A DNA stretch of 64,000 nt from Istiophorus platypterus (GCA_016859345.1 CM029118.1:31163501-31227500); one strand, 5' to 3'. Counted from the first letter of the stretch, positions 11,996 through 24,812 are shown. Numbers and translations are program-made. Notes: generated from the sequence alone by a model not told the origin.

Positions 11996-14900
11996 AGGCA
12001 TATACCTTACATTATGCAAAACACACACATTCCCTTACACTAGGACTTACACATGCTTGGACATGCACATTACGACCCACAACAACAAGATCAGACCCAG
12101 CAGGAGTGTGACAGACATCCACAATTTAATACTGAATGAAAGAATCTTGCTTCAATGGACTTGTTGACAAACTTCCTCCAAACCATACTAGCAGAGGCCG
12201 ACACGCATCATCCTTTCAGTGAACTCACTCACTCTTACCTCATATATTGCAAGAATTACAGCTGTCTCACCTGAACTGTGCTGCTGTATTCAAACAGGCC
12301 TTGACCCCACCCCTTCACTTGTGTTAATACTTGAAACATAGCTGCCAGCTATGAGGAGAAGGCCTTTTATGTCCCTCTTAGTGTTTGATATATCACAAGG
12401 AAATATCAGTCATGTTCGGAAGTGGCATGTTATTAAAATGCCACAATTCAACTATTATTTCTTAAATGTGAGCATTTTTTTTGTAAATAGTAGAGATTCA
12501 AAGTCTTTTTGCTATGTATTCAAAGTTCACAACCAATGCTGGGAGCACACTACAGCACCATTATCCTCATTATAGCTGCAAGTTGTATAGAATTACAGCC
12601 ACAGTATGTGGAGTAGGAGCCTTTTCTCTCCCGAGGTTTTCTTTTTGTCACTCCCCAATCAGTATCTGCCCAAACTGAGAAAAAACCAGCTCCATGTTGC
12701 CCAATGGCAAATATGTCCTATGCCTTCCTCAGTTGCACTATGGGTCATTAGCATGAGTGCTTTGTTCAGATGCAAGCTAAATTTTGGCTTGAGATAAAAT
12801 TATAAAAGAGGCAAGTGAACACAGATAAGCTCTACGCAGGACTATGGTTCTGCACAAGCTAAAACTGAGACCCAAACTGCTGTGTATTGCCAAACAGGAG
12901 ATCCAAACCTGACTCGAGACTAGGCTATATTTTTGGCATTTTTTATCAGATACAGTGTTATTTGCTTGCTTTGTAAGTGCTTTATCACACTTAAAAAATG
13001 ACTGATCTTAAAACAATAATAAACCAACACAGAATATGGCATGGCAGCCCAACAGCTCCAAACATATATGACCTATGAGCAAATAAGCCATAGGTTTAGA
13101 GGCAGCACACATTAAAAAGTTTGTTCACAAGCCTGTTAAGTGATTAAATGTCGCACTCTTGTCTGGAGATGACATCATAACATTGTCATTAGCGCCAGTT
13201 ATGAGTACTATCATTAGTCTTTGCATTGATCTACCTGCCGCTACAATGATGGTATGCATTTTAAACATGAGGGGAGAAGAATGATCTATTAAAAAAAAAA
13301 AAAGAAACACGCTTTCATCAAATACTGCAGTGTTTGAGGGAAATGTTAAACTAGATCATTTAAAAAGAAAAAGTAGCAAAAGGCTTGTAGCTATTACCCT
13401 GATCACTTCATGATGTAATGTGTTCTCAGCATGACTGGAGTTGCTCTTTCTGGTGTGACCATGCCCTAATATGGACTGAACTGAAAGCTGCATATTCAAA
13501 AGTTAGAATTCAGTGGTATAGAACTTAAAGGGGAAGAGATTTAAAGCTAAATATTGTTCCTTGATGCACTCAAGATATTAGGTTTAGGTTTTGGTCAGAT
13601 TTGAATTTTGTAAATGGTTTTGAGTCTGTATTATCATTATAGTTAAAATGGAGGCTTCCTTTTCTGTCCACAAAAGGGTCAACATGTTCCACATCTTGAA
13701 TTACACAACACAGATCAGTATTCCAGACAGCAAGGTCTAGAAGAACATCCAAAGTCCTGTTCTATTCTGGGTTTATATGTGCAGATATGATTATTTTATA
13801 CAGTGTTTTTGCTGATATTCAGTATTTTACAATATTGTAATTTTCCTGTTATCCCAAGTATTTATATCCGGTTGTTCCCTCAGGACTGTAATCAGTCAGG
13901 GTGGAAAAGCCTCCAAAGCAGCATTTAGACCCATCACATGGATAATGAAATACTCACCAAAGCCCAGGCCAGTAAAATCCTTGTAGGCTCAATACTCACA
14001 TGACGATCACTGTATTCAAAAGTAGGGGAGGTGTGTTTTGGATACACTGGGTGTTGGACTGAAGAGCTAATTTATTCGTGCAAAGCTTGGCTTGGCTAAA
14101 TCTCCTGTCTGTGAAAGAGCTCCAGTCTAGCAGTGGAGAGATGCAGTTGTGAAAGCAATAGGACATTCATTAATCCTCCACCACCATCCACAGTCACTCT
14201 CGGCCTCAACTCTGATGCTGGAAGGGGACCAAGATATTTTTACAAATCAGGATTCTGAACTATTTATGTTGTTGTTGTTGTTGTAATGGTTTAGTTTTTA
14301 TAAATGATCTGTACCACAGTGGTTTTGTATTAGCTCTATAAATGTCAACTGTACATATAAAAAAAAAAAATGTCTGTGTCATTTTTCTGCATACTAAATG
14401 TATTCATAATGATTATATGTCAGAGTAATTATGTCTTTTATTTGTTGAGCTCTTTCCACAAACCATCAGTTTCTCATTACAACTTCGAAGTTTTTCTCCT
14501 TAATATAAACTACATTTTCCTAAATAGACTCATTTTTCCACAGACCATTAGGAATATGATGGAGTTGCTTTGGTAATGTTGGTAATGTTTGTGTTTAGGC
14601 TAATCAAATCTTAAATGAAATTCAAACACATTTTTTCCCATGTGTTTATATAAGATGAAAAAGAAGCTAAAGTGGATTGGAAGGGAAACTGGTGTTAGAT
14701 TAATCTGCCAAATTACCAATACTATAATGAAAGAGAGTCACAGAGGGAGCGACATGAGCCAATAGGGGCAGTTGAATTCCGGTGTTCTAAAAACAACAGG
14801 TTAATTGTAGTAGTTTGATACTACTTTAAACCTTTAAAACCCTTAAAAATCACACTTCTTAGAACCATAACTCAAGTCAAATCTGAAAACACAGACATGA

Positions 14901-15045
14901 TACACATTTTTTTAGGGTCAATGTGACTTACATTTTCTGGGGATATTAGTATCTTCAATTAATTGTGGATAAATGTCCATAAATCCATTTGGAAATCATG
15001 AAAAAAGGGCACTACAAAAGTTGGCTGACAATCATCAGGGTTTTA
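11996..15045. other. downstream of ccdc102a: 3'UTR/intergenic, nothing firmly recognised
   Basis: AT-rich unique sequence with a GTT run near 14267-14284 and A-runs at 13290 and 14359. No exon pair with convincing borders. Confidence 0.4.
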
Positions 15046-15150
15046 ATTCAGTTTGATTCAATTTTATTTATATAGGGCCAATTGATAACAGAGATCATCG
15101 GGGGACACTTTTCATATCGAGCCAGTCTAGACAGTAGTCTAGTTCTCTTC
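15046..15150 (-). mobile_element. L2-type LINE 3' tail, antisense
   Basis: TTCAATTTTATTTATATAGGGCC followed about 50 bases later by CACTTTTCATATCGAGCC and GTCTAGACAGTA is the reverse complement of the conserved 3' end of fish L2-type LINEs. The same tail occurs in sense orientation at 27541-27640 and 43575-43625. Only the tail is present. Confidence 0.65.
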
Positions 15151-15852
15151 ATTGGTAGATAGCTGTGTATACATCCACGGGTATATTGCAAAAGTTCTGC
15201 TAATACCTAATTCAGCATCCAATTTGAGAAAAGAAAACAAATACAGCTTTTTAAAAATCATGTGACAGTGACCCAGTGCAACAGTGTGACTCACTGATGT
15301 GTTTTTTATAGTTTTGGAAACAATGGAGCTCTATGGCTCAGAGGAAGATGAAATTGATGAGAGGAGTGTTTGAGAATGAAAAACTAAAACAATGAGTAAC
15401 AGTTTTGGGTAATTTCAGAACTCTGTGATGCAATGTTAATAATGCAGGACAATGCAGGTATAGGAACATTTAAGTGAGATGTTTTTAAAGAAGCACAGAT
15501 AAACTCTATGGTAAAATAATTGGCAGAAAATTCATATAGCATGAGGAGGTAAGAAAACCTGTTAGAGAATCAAAGACAAAAGAATTGGAGGGAGAAAGAA
15601 TTAAACTCACACTCACTCCATGCTGTGCTTGGCAGTGCAGACTGTGGTGCAGTCGACACAGTAATGAGACTGAACCTCAGCCTGACTCCTGACACAACAT
15701 GGGGGAGCAGCTTGCATCTCCCTCTGAGATCATATTCATTACTCTGCATGCGTCTGTTACTAAGAGAAGCCAGGACATATAATGAATGTTTTACCCTTGT
15801 GTAGGCTGGAGACAGAATGACTGTAATCATAAACACAATTCCAGCTCTGCAC

Positions 15853-15860
15853 TGTGTGTA

Positions 15861-15897
<37 letters not shown>
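15853..15897 (+). repeat. (TG)n microsatellite
   Basis: TG repeat with single interruptions, extending as TG-rich DNA to about 15920. Confidence 0.93.
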
Positions 15898-15900
<3 letters not shown>

Positions 15901-16297
15901 TGTGTGTTTGTGTGTGTGCGTGCTTAGTTTGCATAAAACAAATAGTTATATATTGACGGTTTAGACAAATAAACTTGAACAAGTATCCTATGGTGCCCTT
16001 AGGATGACAGCAAACACATAATGCACCTACACACTCAGGCCATTGGCTGTGGATGATAGTGTGTGTGTGTTTATCATGATCCCATGTGCACAGTAGAAAA
16101 GATAACTCTGAAAATTGTTTGCTAGGCATGACAAACACTGTAATGTGCTGAGGGTGTGTGTGATGTTCAATGTATGTGTTGGATGTGGTTGTTTTTCCTC
16201 TGATTTCCAGTGATGTGTGTAAGCATGTGAGTTTGTGTGTGTACAAAGCCTGGAGCCTAGTTCATTATGTTAATTTTCTCACTGTCTTTCTCATTAG

Positions 16298-16376
16298 ATC
16301 AGTAATGGCTGACAGCAGGAAGGCAAAGCATTATATTGATCCTGCTATTATTCGACAGCTACAACAGGATCTCTTT
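16298..16376 (+). CDS. candidate first coding exon of an unidentified small gene
   Basis: A good acceptor (TTTTCTCACTGTCTTTCTCATTAG, ending 16297) is followed by ATCAGTA and then ATG at 16305 in a fair Kozak context (G at -3, G at +4). The frame encodes 24 residues, MADSRKAKHYIDPAI then IRQLQQDLF, up to a GTATGC donor at 16377. The residue mix (charged, no low complexity) and clean borders look like a real exon, with seven bases of 5'UTR if this ATG is the start. I do not recognise the protein. It is probably the 5' part of the gene whose last exons are at 23374 and 24038, on the same strand, but the middle exons are not established. An alternative is a spurious exon-like match. Confidence 0.5.
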
Positions 16377-17740
16377 GTATGCATGTAGTATTTGTGTGTG
16401 AGTGTGTGTGAGTGTGAGTGAGTGTGAGCACGCATGCTTATGCATCACTACAAAATGCAACAATACAAAATCAAAATTATTCCTGGAGTGAAAAAGTAAT
16501 TAAATCATGGCCTGTGTGATTTCTCCAGTTTTCCTGCATTGACTATGGCTTTGATGACAGGCTTCCTCTGCCTTTCTATTCATTTTATTGCACTACATTG
16601 CTGTCTGTCTCTTTTTAAATAAACCAATTTAAGTTTGACTGTATATGATCAAGGACAATGAATTATCCTGTAGTGGATGCGTCACTCTGAATGTAAATTT
16701 GAACTTGTTGAAAACTCGGGCACCACTTTCTATCGAAGGAAAACGGATAAAACAAATTAATCAGTCTTATAATCAGGAGTAGTAAACTCCTGATCCAAGG
16801 GTCTCTCTCTGCTTGGAAAGAAAACACAATACTATGTCTTGAGATTTAATTAAGACTTATTCATAGCTAAATGTCCATAAGTAACTGAGTAAATGAGGCA
16901 ATAGTAACAAACATATAGCAAAGAAGTTGGAACCAAACAGATGAATAAATATGATCTTTGAATGACAAAATTAACTGAGAGAAATGTAGTGTGTAATTCA
17001 GTTACCAGAGAACAGCATATTGCTGTGGGGACAATCTTCTCCTCTAGGACTTAAATTGAGACTGCAAAGCACTATCCAACATCAACTCTTATCACAGACT
17101 GCAGAAGTAAAGTTTTTTTTCTTACCTCCTTTTGCAGCACCATCTCACAGCTTAATCCATCTTGTTGGCCTTAAACTGGCTCAATTGGTGCCAGTCTAAC
17201 TCGCCACTCTACCAACAAGAGACACTCCCCAGGATGCAGCGGTTGCCAAGCAACAAGGATCAGACAGTGGCATGCTCAGCTGATCTGGTGACTTTGCTTC
17301 TGGGTAGATGGAGTGGAACCTTAAGGCTGATGAGGATCTTGGCAGGCAGGAGTCGGTGGCTATAAACCACAGCCATTGATTGTGGTTGTTGTCAAATAAA
17401 ACCCTTCTACACTCACTTTCCTTAAGTAGACCAGGGGCAGCTGTACTGAACCCCAAATTGTCCTCAATGTATAATTAGCTGGTGAAAGTGCTGTTTGTAT
17501 AGAAAAGCATACGAATGAGTGTGTGAATGGATGAATGTGGCAGTAGGGTGAAGCTCTATAAGTGGTTCAGACCACAGTCCATTTAGACAAAAATCTTGAA
17601 AGAAATGGTTGGCTGGACAACAAAACTTCCAAAATACTATTAAAGCAAGAAGTAAAAGCTTGAGCTCATTCAGATTGGTATAGATTTATAAACTGAGGCT
17701 TGTTTTAACTAAATATTAAAATGAATACTGCTTGACATGG
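16377..17740. other. probable intron of the unidentified gene; no clear repeat
   Basis: A TG/GAGTGT-rich stretch is at 16390-16430. A strong acceptor-like tract ends at 17139 (TTTTTTTTCTTACCTCCTTTTGCAG), but all three frames after it close within about 65 bases. AATAAA occurs near 17395. Confidence 0.35.
17198..17300 (+). CDS. possible internal exon of the same unidentified gene (weak)
   Basis: An open frame here reads SNSPLYQQETLPRMQRLPSN followed by KDQTVACSADL. It could begin after AG at 17197 (GGTGCCAG) in phase 0, which matches the donor at 16377, and leave at GTGACT (about 17289) or a later GT (GTAGAT, about 17304). The upstream pyrimidine tract is poor and no homology is recognised. 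The support is a non-repetitive peptide composition and fitting phase and strand only. Confidence 0.2.
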
Positions 17741-17744
17741 TAGG

Positions 17745-18360
17745 ACTGTGCTCAAAAAATCAATATAGGAACATATCGTGATATACTCCTTGCTTATGCA
17801 TGTATTGATATTGGTGCTACTGTATTGATACGGCTTCGTGCAATATTGGCAGTTTTGAAAAAAAAACATCACCTATGGTGCAGTGCACAATAAAGCCAAT
17901 AGGTGGCAGCAAAGATACTAACAGCACGCATCTAAAATGAAAACAAACATGGATGAAAAATATATTTTTTTTAAAAACTCTCCATCACCTACAAAGATGT
18001 GGGAGAATTTTGCAGTTTTGCAAACACCAGGAAGTTGGGAGTTGGAAATGAGTTATGCAACATGCAAGCTATGCAGAAACAAAGTAAAATACTGTAGCAC
18101 CACAACCAACCTCAGCCCTCACATGACATCCTGATCTGCTGCTCTCAAAAGGTACTGCACAGGGCCGATGTGTGTCTCATCCGACCCCGAAAGAGGATTT
18201 CAACTCAAAATTTCCCTCAACATCTGTGTATATAAAGACTTTTCCCCATACATTGTTGATAACAAAGGCCTCAGACAAATGCTTAATGAACCCAGTCATA
18301 TTGGCATAGCGTTTCAGCAAAGAGATATTCAATATGTCCCTTTTTTCGTTTAGAATAAAT
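17745..18360 (+). mobile_element. hAT (ZBED-like) transposase remnant with BED zinc finger
   Basis: The frame at 17937-18134 reads KMWENFAVLQTPGSWELEM…ATCKLCRNKVKYC…TTNLSPHMTS, the pattern of a BED-type zinc finger (W-x-x-F, C-x2-C, then TTNL-x2-H). Further on, 18200-18290 reads ISLNICVYKDFSPYIVDNKG then LRQMLNEP, which resembles the conserved block after the BED finger in ZBED-like hAT transposases (I-x-x-D-x-x-P-[YF]-x-V-x-x-x-G-F). The BED finger lacks a clean second His and the middle is missing, so the copy is dead. The repetitive sequence upstream (17750-17850) is probably the 5' end of the element; no inverted termini were identified. Confidence 0.7.
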
Positions 18361-19555
18361 AACCAAAGGCATTAACCAAAAAAGTACAAAACAGAATCTT
18401 TAAATGTTGTGTGGCATTTATCAGCCAGTATATACTGTATGTTAGCTTTACCAGTACTAAAGTTACTGGAGTCCTAATCAGATTTTGTTACAACAAAGCT
18501 GATGATAAGCAAACTAAAACCATGCATGAATAATGAACTGGTCTGTTCCAACTCAAATATGCTACAGAAATGGACCAGAAATGGAGCTTTTTTTCAGGCC
18601 TGAAGAGTTGCCCCACTTTTATTTGTAGAAACACCCTCCATCGTTGTAAACCATGGTTACCAGGAGCCGAGTGCCTTGAATATGCCTAACAGGCCTTTTG
18701 ATCGGACACTACTATATGAGCATGAGATCTTTACACTTATCAAATTAAAAAAAAGAAAGCGTGTGCACAGGATGCAGAGCTGGAAGTGTTTCACATTCAG
18801 TTCAACATTTTCTAGGCTTGATGTGATATATTCATACAGACTACAATGGTGCCAGGAAATATGACCATAAAACATCTTTATAAATGTGGCCATTGAGTCG
18901 AGACAATACACAGAGGTATAAGAATCCCATTCTTTGAGGCTGTTATTTTATGACAGCAGGAGGAGATGTCTGCTGGGAGGTCTATACAGACACTGAGAGA
19001 GAATGAAGATGGGAGCGCAGACAATGAAATAACTGTCCCTTTCAGCGCTGTCACAGCAGAGAGGACAGGTCATCAGTGCTAACAGTCTGATGGGCAGATG
19101 AGACCGAAACATCATCAACAGATACAACTGCTTGAGGAAGCTTCACTCTGTTTTCATGGCAGGATCCTGTACTGTTCCTGACACACACATATCATATGGC
19201 TTTGTCTAGATCCACGTTCCAACACAGTCGTTCTAATGCCTCCATGGCCTCTTTGCCAACACACACACACACAATATAAAAAAGAAGATGTGTGTAGAGT
19301 CAAGATTTAACTGACAGTTTGTCAAAAGGGAAAATTGTCTGATCAGACACACTCTCACACACAGTTGTGTTTACCTGAGACTCCAGAGGGCTTTACATAG
19401 AATTGCATTTTTTTCCTGGAGAAATCTCAAGGAAATGTGTGAAATCTAAGAATGCACAACATACTATATGAATGCCAACAAGTCCTCCAGCCTGAATGAC
19501 CATGTAGGGTTTTTGTCCCTACCCTCAGATACAACCCATAACAGCGGAAAGTGTA
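18361..19555. other. no recognisable feature
   Basis: Two short ORFs overlap on opposite strands at 18657-18911, neither with a motif. (CA)n short runs at 19258-19272. Confidence 0.4.
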
Positions 19556-19559
19556 TCAC

Positions 19560-19720
19560 TATCTTTGTCATCACGGTAACAATAAAAAACACACGGAACA
19601 GTCGCAGTTTGGTTAGGCAGAGGCAGAAATCTACTTAGGTTTGGTTAGATTTAGGAAAAGATCATGGTCATGGTTCAAATAAGTGTTTCCTTAAGGTTAG
19701 TGTGAGCCCGCTGTCCCCTG
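19560..19720 (+). repeat. fish interspersed repeat fragment (TTAGGTTTGGTTAGATTTAGG type)
   Basis: The words GTTTGGTTAGGCAGAGGC, TTAGGTTTGGTTAG and TTTAGGAAAAGATCATGG in order are typical of a short non-autonomous repeat seen widely in acanthomorph genomes. Class unresolved. Confidence 0.5.
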
Positions 19721-22700
19721 CTGCCATTACATAGTTGGCTATACATGTCCATGAACTCAGAGCACTTCAAGCCAAGAGTGACAAGGAGTACAGCAGTGTG
19801 CAATTCTCCAATAGTGACTTATTATTTGTATTACCCCAGGGGGACTTCATGCATCATGGTTTTACAGTTTTTTAATCAATGCTCCCGTCTTTAGAAGCTT
19901 TAGTTGTCTAAGAACCATCTGTTGTTTGAACATCCTTGTATTGTCTTTGCTACAGCAATGTCAAACTTACCACTTGACTGTCCTTTTCAGTCAAACTGGT
20001 AACATTTTTTACCCTGAGTGGTCTTTGGCTCCTGGGAAATTGTTTTTATTAAAGTCAGCTGAAACCAGAAATATCAAAGGTACCCTATGAGCTTTCTTTT
20101 TATAGAAGTGTATAAAACCTGCATTTATATAGCCATGTATGCTAGCTAGCTATCTTCTTCTTGTCTGTCATTTATTGGCACAGTGCTGTTTCTTGACATC
20201 TTGACAAGTATGTCATAGCATGAAACCGGTGGCAGGAAAGTGTATTACATTGCCGGATGCTAGTTAGTGTGCATCCTCAGGCATGAACAAGAGACACAAA
20301 TAAATTGCAGACCCACTTACAGGAACACTGCTCCATAGTGCTGACACAGGGTAACTTCAAATAAAGAATAGTAGTTGTTTTTCTTTTTAAATTACAGTCT
20401 ATATCTAAAAACTTCAGTGAACAATATGACATAGTGTGAAGTAAGACGGTGTTCCAGGGCTACATATTTAGTAATGTTTGTTATTAAAAAGTGTCAATAT
20501 CATTTTTTGAGTAAGCTGTCTTACTTCTGGACCTGAAGGTCTCGTTTCGCTCTGGCCTCTCTATACTGTCTCCTCATACTCAACTATAATTTCATCAATC
20601 CTACAGTAAATTCATCAGTCAAAATCTATCATACAGAAGTTGAAAGAAAAACTGTCTAATGTCATTGTCTTTTTAAATTTTAAAGTGATCTGATTCTAAA
20701 TCAGATTTTACTAGAGTACATATATTGACCTGATGTATGATACAGAGCAATATACTGTCTGAACATCAGAGGCTGAGAGTCACTTCAGACTATTGTATTT
20801 TTAATTAAAAAGACAACTTGTGATCACAGGGCTGTACTGGCCTCGATTAGGGCAATGATAGCTATCCGAAACTTTCCATTAACTGATTTGAGTGTTTTAA
20901 TTTATTTTATTTGAACTGACACATAAATACAGCTATTGGGCCCAGTGGGTAGTTGTGTGTGCACAAGTCTTTTCTCTTCTATCCTATCTTTATTTTCCAG
21001 AGTGAAGGCAACCTGTCTGGTCTCATTGGCTGTAATTACATGCCCTGTTACCTGGCTTTGCTAACCCACTGTTACGTACACACACACACACACACACATA
21101 CACTTTACAATTTGTGTTGTGCATGATTAAAAGCAATATGTGGCTTTTCATAGTCAAAACTTTCTTTTCTTGTGCCTTAATACTGATGTGATGGTCTTGC
21201 TGCATAGCTTACATTTATAATTCATCAAGAGGACATGAAACTTTGATGAGGCCCATGGGGAAATACTGTACAATTATTGCAGCTACTGTTCTGGAAAATG
21301 ATCTACAGAGGACACTGAACACAATTAAACGCACTAAGACACTGACAGGGTTAAAGGGAAATATAATGTACATTCAAATATAGGAGACAAACAAACCTTA
21401 TAAAAAAAGTCAAAGTACAGTCTCAATAGAAAGAGTTAATCATCTTTTTATAGTATTTCTTAAAACAAAGAACTTAGTTCCAATGATTTTCTTTACTTCT
21501 ACCTGAACACATCATCCAATAGGATAGAAAGTTATATCAATTTTCACATAACCCACATGCATAGGCCATAAATTGAGCCTGAGACAGTATAGCTTGGATT
21601 ATTTACATTTATGGTAAAGGTTCAAGCTGCTCATTACGTAGCCCCCACCCCACCCCCTTTTGACTCATAAAACATCTGGCTAAGGTCTTTTGGAAAGACT
21701 TCAAGCTTCTATAGGAGCATCATCAAAGTTGAATAATGATAAACAAGTTATTCTTTCAGATTGCAAATACTGAAGTAACTACATACAGTGGAGAAACTGG
21801 ATATAAATGCGAAGATCAGAGAAAATAAGTACATGAAAATAATTAAAAACAACTAATTACAATATTAATATGATATTAAACTCCAACTTAAATCCCATCT
21901 AGTCATCATTTTCCCTCACAAAAATAATATCAGCATTTTTTTAGATATTATTGATTTTCCTTTTGTTTAACTTTATAACAAATGGACGAAAAAATGTCTT
22001 TAGGGAATGTCTTTTCCCATCATTTCGCTGGAGAGGCATGGTGTTTGTCTGAGTTTGACTTACAGCAGCTGGCGGCCTGAGCTCTGCCAGCCTACATGTC
22101 ACAGGCAGGCAGCCTTCTATTAGTGGTATTGAGGGGTAAGGCCCACAACTAGAATCTAACAGGACCTGACATTTCTAAGTACATTTAAATGCTGTTTAAT
22201 GTGCTGCAGCTGAGCAGCTATTTTAATTATCTACTGTATCTAACCTGAAATCTGATGTTACCATTGTGCTTTCCCCCAGTGAATGTTTGATGGCTTATTC
22301 AACACGCTAAGGTGAAGGGCAAGAACTGTTCATGTTTCTAAATTAGATAAGAATAAGACTTTAGCAGGAAAGCTAATGATTGTTGCTGTTCAGAGTCTGT
22401 GGTTCTTATGTTGGGTAGCAGTTGCTTTTTGGCTGTTAGTCTAGATGACCATTAGTCAATGAACTGTCATCACTGCTTTATGCAAAGATTTTGACTATCA
22501 AGTTCTCCACTATGTAGACAGAGAACTAGCAATATTTCTCCCTTTTGGTTTCTGATTTTTAATTTACAGAGAAAGAATATGTATCGTGTAGTAGACAAGA
22601 AACAAAAGACAGTGTTTAAAACAATTTTTGTGGGCAGCTGTTTGTAAAGCATTTTAAGTAATCGATAAGACTAGGAAAGAGTTATATAAGTACAGCTCAT

Positions 22701-23373
22701 TTACCATTTAACTCAAGTGTGGATATGTAGAAATATGATCTCAGGAGTACAGAAAATATGAAACTTGTTGAAATTATAGACACCCCTGAAAAGTACAGAA
22801 TTTAGAATATCTTCAGAAATAATTGCAAATTAACTAATTTTGTAATATCATAATATTTAGTAAAATGTGCAAAAGTACCTGAACAAAAAAAATAAAATTC
22901 ATATTGTGAAATAAAAAATAAAGACATAAAATGTACTCTTGGCACGAGTACCGGCTCCTTTTTGATAAATTCAAATTAATTTCTCAAAAAAAAAAAAAGT
23001 AAACACAAACTCACCTGTGCTTCCTTTTCAGAATTAACCAATGTATATTTTTCTTGCCTATACTGTACATACAAACCTTATATATACACTTCCATTTCCA
23101 ACTCTGTCTGCTTGATCTCTATATATAACATATTTAATATATATGTATATTTGTTGCTTTCCACTGTTAATAACACTGTAAACACTGTAAGGCATGGTGC
23201 CACTTATGCCGTATATGCAACTTAAATGCACTTTTATGTATGTAATACTATTCTTTTGCTTTTCTGGTTAGATGCTAACTGCATTTCATTGGCTTTGTAC
23301 CTGTACTCTGCACAATGACAATGAAGTTGAATCTAATATTTCTCTTCTTGTATTAATTTTCCATTGTCTTCAG
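19721..23373. other. probable intron of the unidentified gene; possible conserved noncoding block at 22030-22290
   Basis: No repeat or exon can be supported, apart from a (CA)n run at 21078-21099. 22030-22290 has higher sequence complexity, the palindromic GCTGCAGCTGAGCAGC and TTTTAATTA; this might be a regulatory element, but that is only an impression. 20988-21075 has an AG-bounded open stretch that could be another small exon, unsupported. Confidence 0.3.
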
Positions 23374-23428
23374 GGATACCTCTTTGTCTCAGTACAGGGA
23401 GGAATTACCCTACGATGAAACCTACCAG
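23374..23428 (+). CDS. candidate penultimate coding exon of an unidentified small gene
   Basis: A strong acceptor (TTTTCCATTGTCTTCAG, ending 23373) and a CAG|GTTAGA donor enclose 55 bases. Taking the first G as the end of a split codon, the frame reads DTSLSQYREELPYDETYQ (18 residues) and leaves in phase 0. The next exon at 24038 also starts in phase 0 and continues the frame to a stop. The peptide is compact, acidic and tyrosine-rich, unlike the surrounding AT-rich sequence. The protein family is unknown to me. Confidence 0.5.
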
Positions 23429-24037
23429 GTTAGACGATGCATAGTCTAACACATGCGGATATGAGGCTGCCATTGGCCATATGTCTCAGGCAACATCCTT
23501 CCCTCCTTACACTTTTAGCCTGTTGCCATTTTCAAAATTCCCTTCACCACAGAAAACAACAAAAACTTCTGAGCTGTCAACCTACATGTTGGCAAAATGG
23601 ATCATACAATCTTTTGTCTTTGTCTTCTGTCTTTTACTGTTTTTGTGCACTTTTTAAAGGGGAATTAGCCATTTTTATGACAGTGATTGCCTCCCCACAT
23701 GCAAATGTTCCCCTAAAAACAAGCTCCAATCAATTTTGCAGGGGCCCTTTTGCATTCCGGGCCTATAGCCTGACAGTTGTGACTGGTTTAAAGAAACACA
23801 AACAAGCCAGAGTTTTTTCCCTCCCATAGCAGAATGATATTTGGTACAGTACCTACACAGTGCTGGGTAGATACATTAGGCCTGGCTATTTGAGACAAGA
23901 CCATGTATTAGAGTGGGTAGTTATCCTGAGACAGCGACACAGTTGTCTGTAATCTTAAGACAACAGTATACTTAGTCATCAAGCTGTTCCCAGCATTAGT
24001 TGACTACACACACTGTACTGTTCTTTTCTCACTCCAG

Positions 24038-24148
24038 AACTGGATGATGTGTTCCTGTATGAAGGGAATACACACAGCCATGACAGCTCACATCAGTGAC
24101 ACCACCACCTCCACAGCTTCATTAAACATCACCAACTGGAGGTTTTAA
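24038..24148 (+). CDS. candidate last coding exon of an unidentified small gene
   Basis: It begins after TTCTTTTCTCACTCCAG (ending 24037). The frame carried over from the previous exon reads NWMMCSCMKGIHTAMTAHIS, then a Thr/Ser-rich stretch, then SLNITNWRF and TAA at 24146-24148 (36 residues). A noncanonical CATAAA lies at about 24231. The domain is not recognised. Short, Tyr/Trp-containing proteins spread over tiny exons occur among ciliary and sperm microtubule inner proteins, but that is only an analogy. Confidence rests on the in-frame junction with 23374-23428 and the two good acceptors. Confidence 0.5.
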   Translation, partial: NWMMCSCMKGIHTAMTAHISDTTTSTASLNITNWRF

Positions 24149-24659
24149 TTGTCAATAACTTTTTCAAACTCATTCACTAGCAAGCTGATATTAGATATGA
24201 TTAGGGCGTGAAATGTAAAAACTAATGGATCATAAAACATTAGTTTATCTAATCCTAAAATAGTTTAATTATCTAGAGAGATTAATTTATCTTGGCTAAG
24301 TAGCACAGTCCATAAAACCGTCCTTCATGAAAGTTTTTTAGTGTTCATCCTTATATTTGGGCTTGAGCGTCCTGTCTGTCTTTACATTCAATCTATATTC
24401 TCTATATTCTCTTGATGTTTCAGGCCGTTGAGGAATAAGCCATTTTTCTGTTTATTTTCATTCAGGTACACACTGATTAACCACAACATTAAAACCAGTC
24501 ACTTGATTTAGTATTGTGGCTGACTGTATAGGTTGATGTCAGCCATAATTAAACAATAGCAGTAGTAAGATGAGTGTGATAAAATTGTGTGGCTGGTGTT
24601 GTTGTTTTGGCTTGTCTATCCACTGTGACCATTGGTGTTATCATCACCCCATGTGCCTT

Positions 24660-24812
24660 GCTATGATATGCAACACAATACCATACTACTGTATACACTG
24701 CTGTACCATTTAATCATATCCTATATCATAGTATGCAGTTCAGTGCCATACTATGCCACACTATGCTATACTAGGCTATACTTTACTATGCTATGTCACA
24801 CTACTGTATAAG
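24660..24812 (+). repeat. degenerate CTATG/CTATA-type tandem repeat
   Basis: About 150 bases of imperfect units around ACTATGCTATAC / CATACTATGCCA. Typical degenerate low-complexity satellite. Confidence 0.75.

Noticed and set aside
23437..23829. 130-codon + strand frame starting just after the exon at 23374-23428
   Set aside because: Starts at a non-ATG codon, no recognised domain, and it lies in the intron between two exons that join in frame without it.
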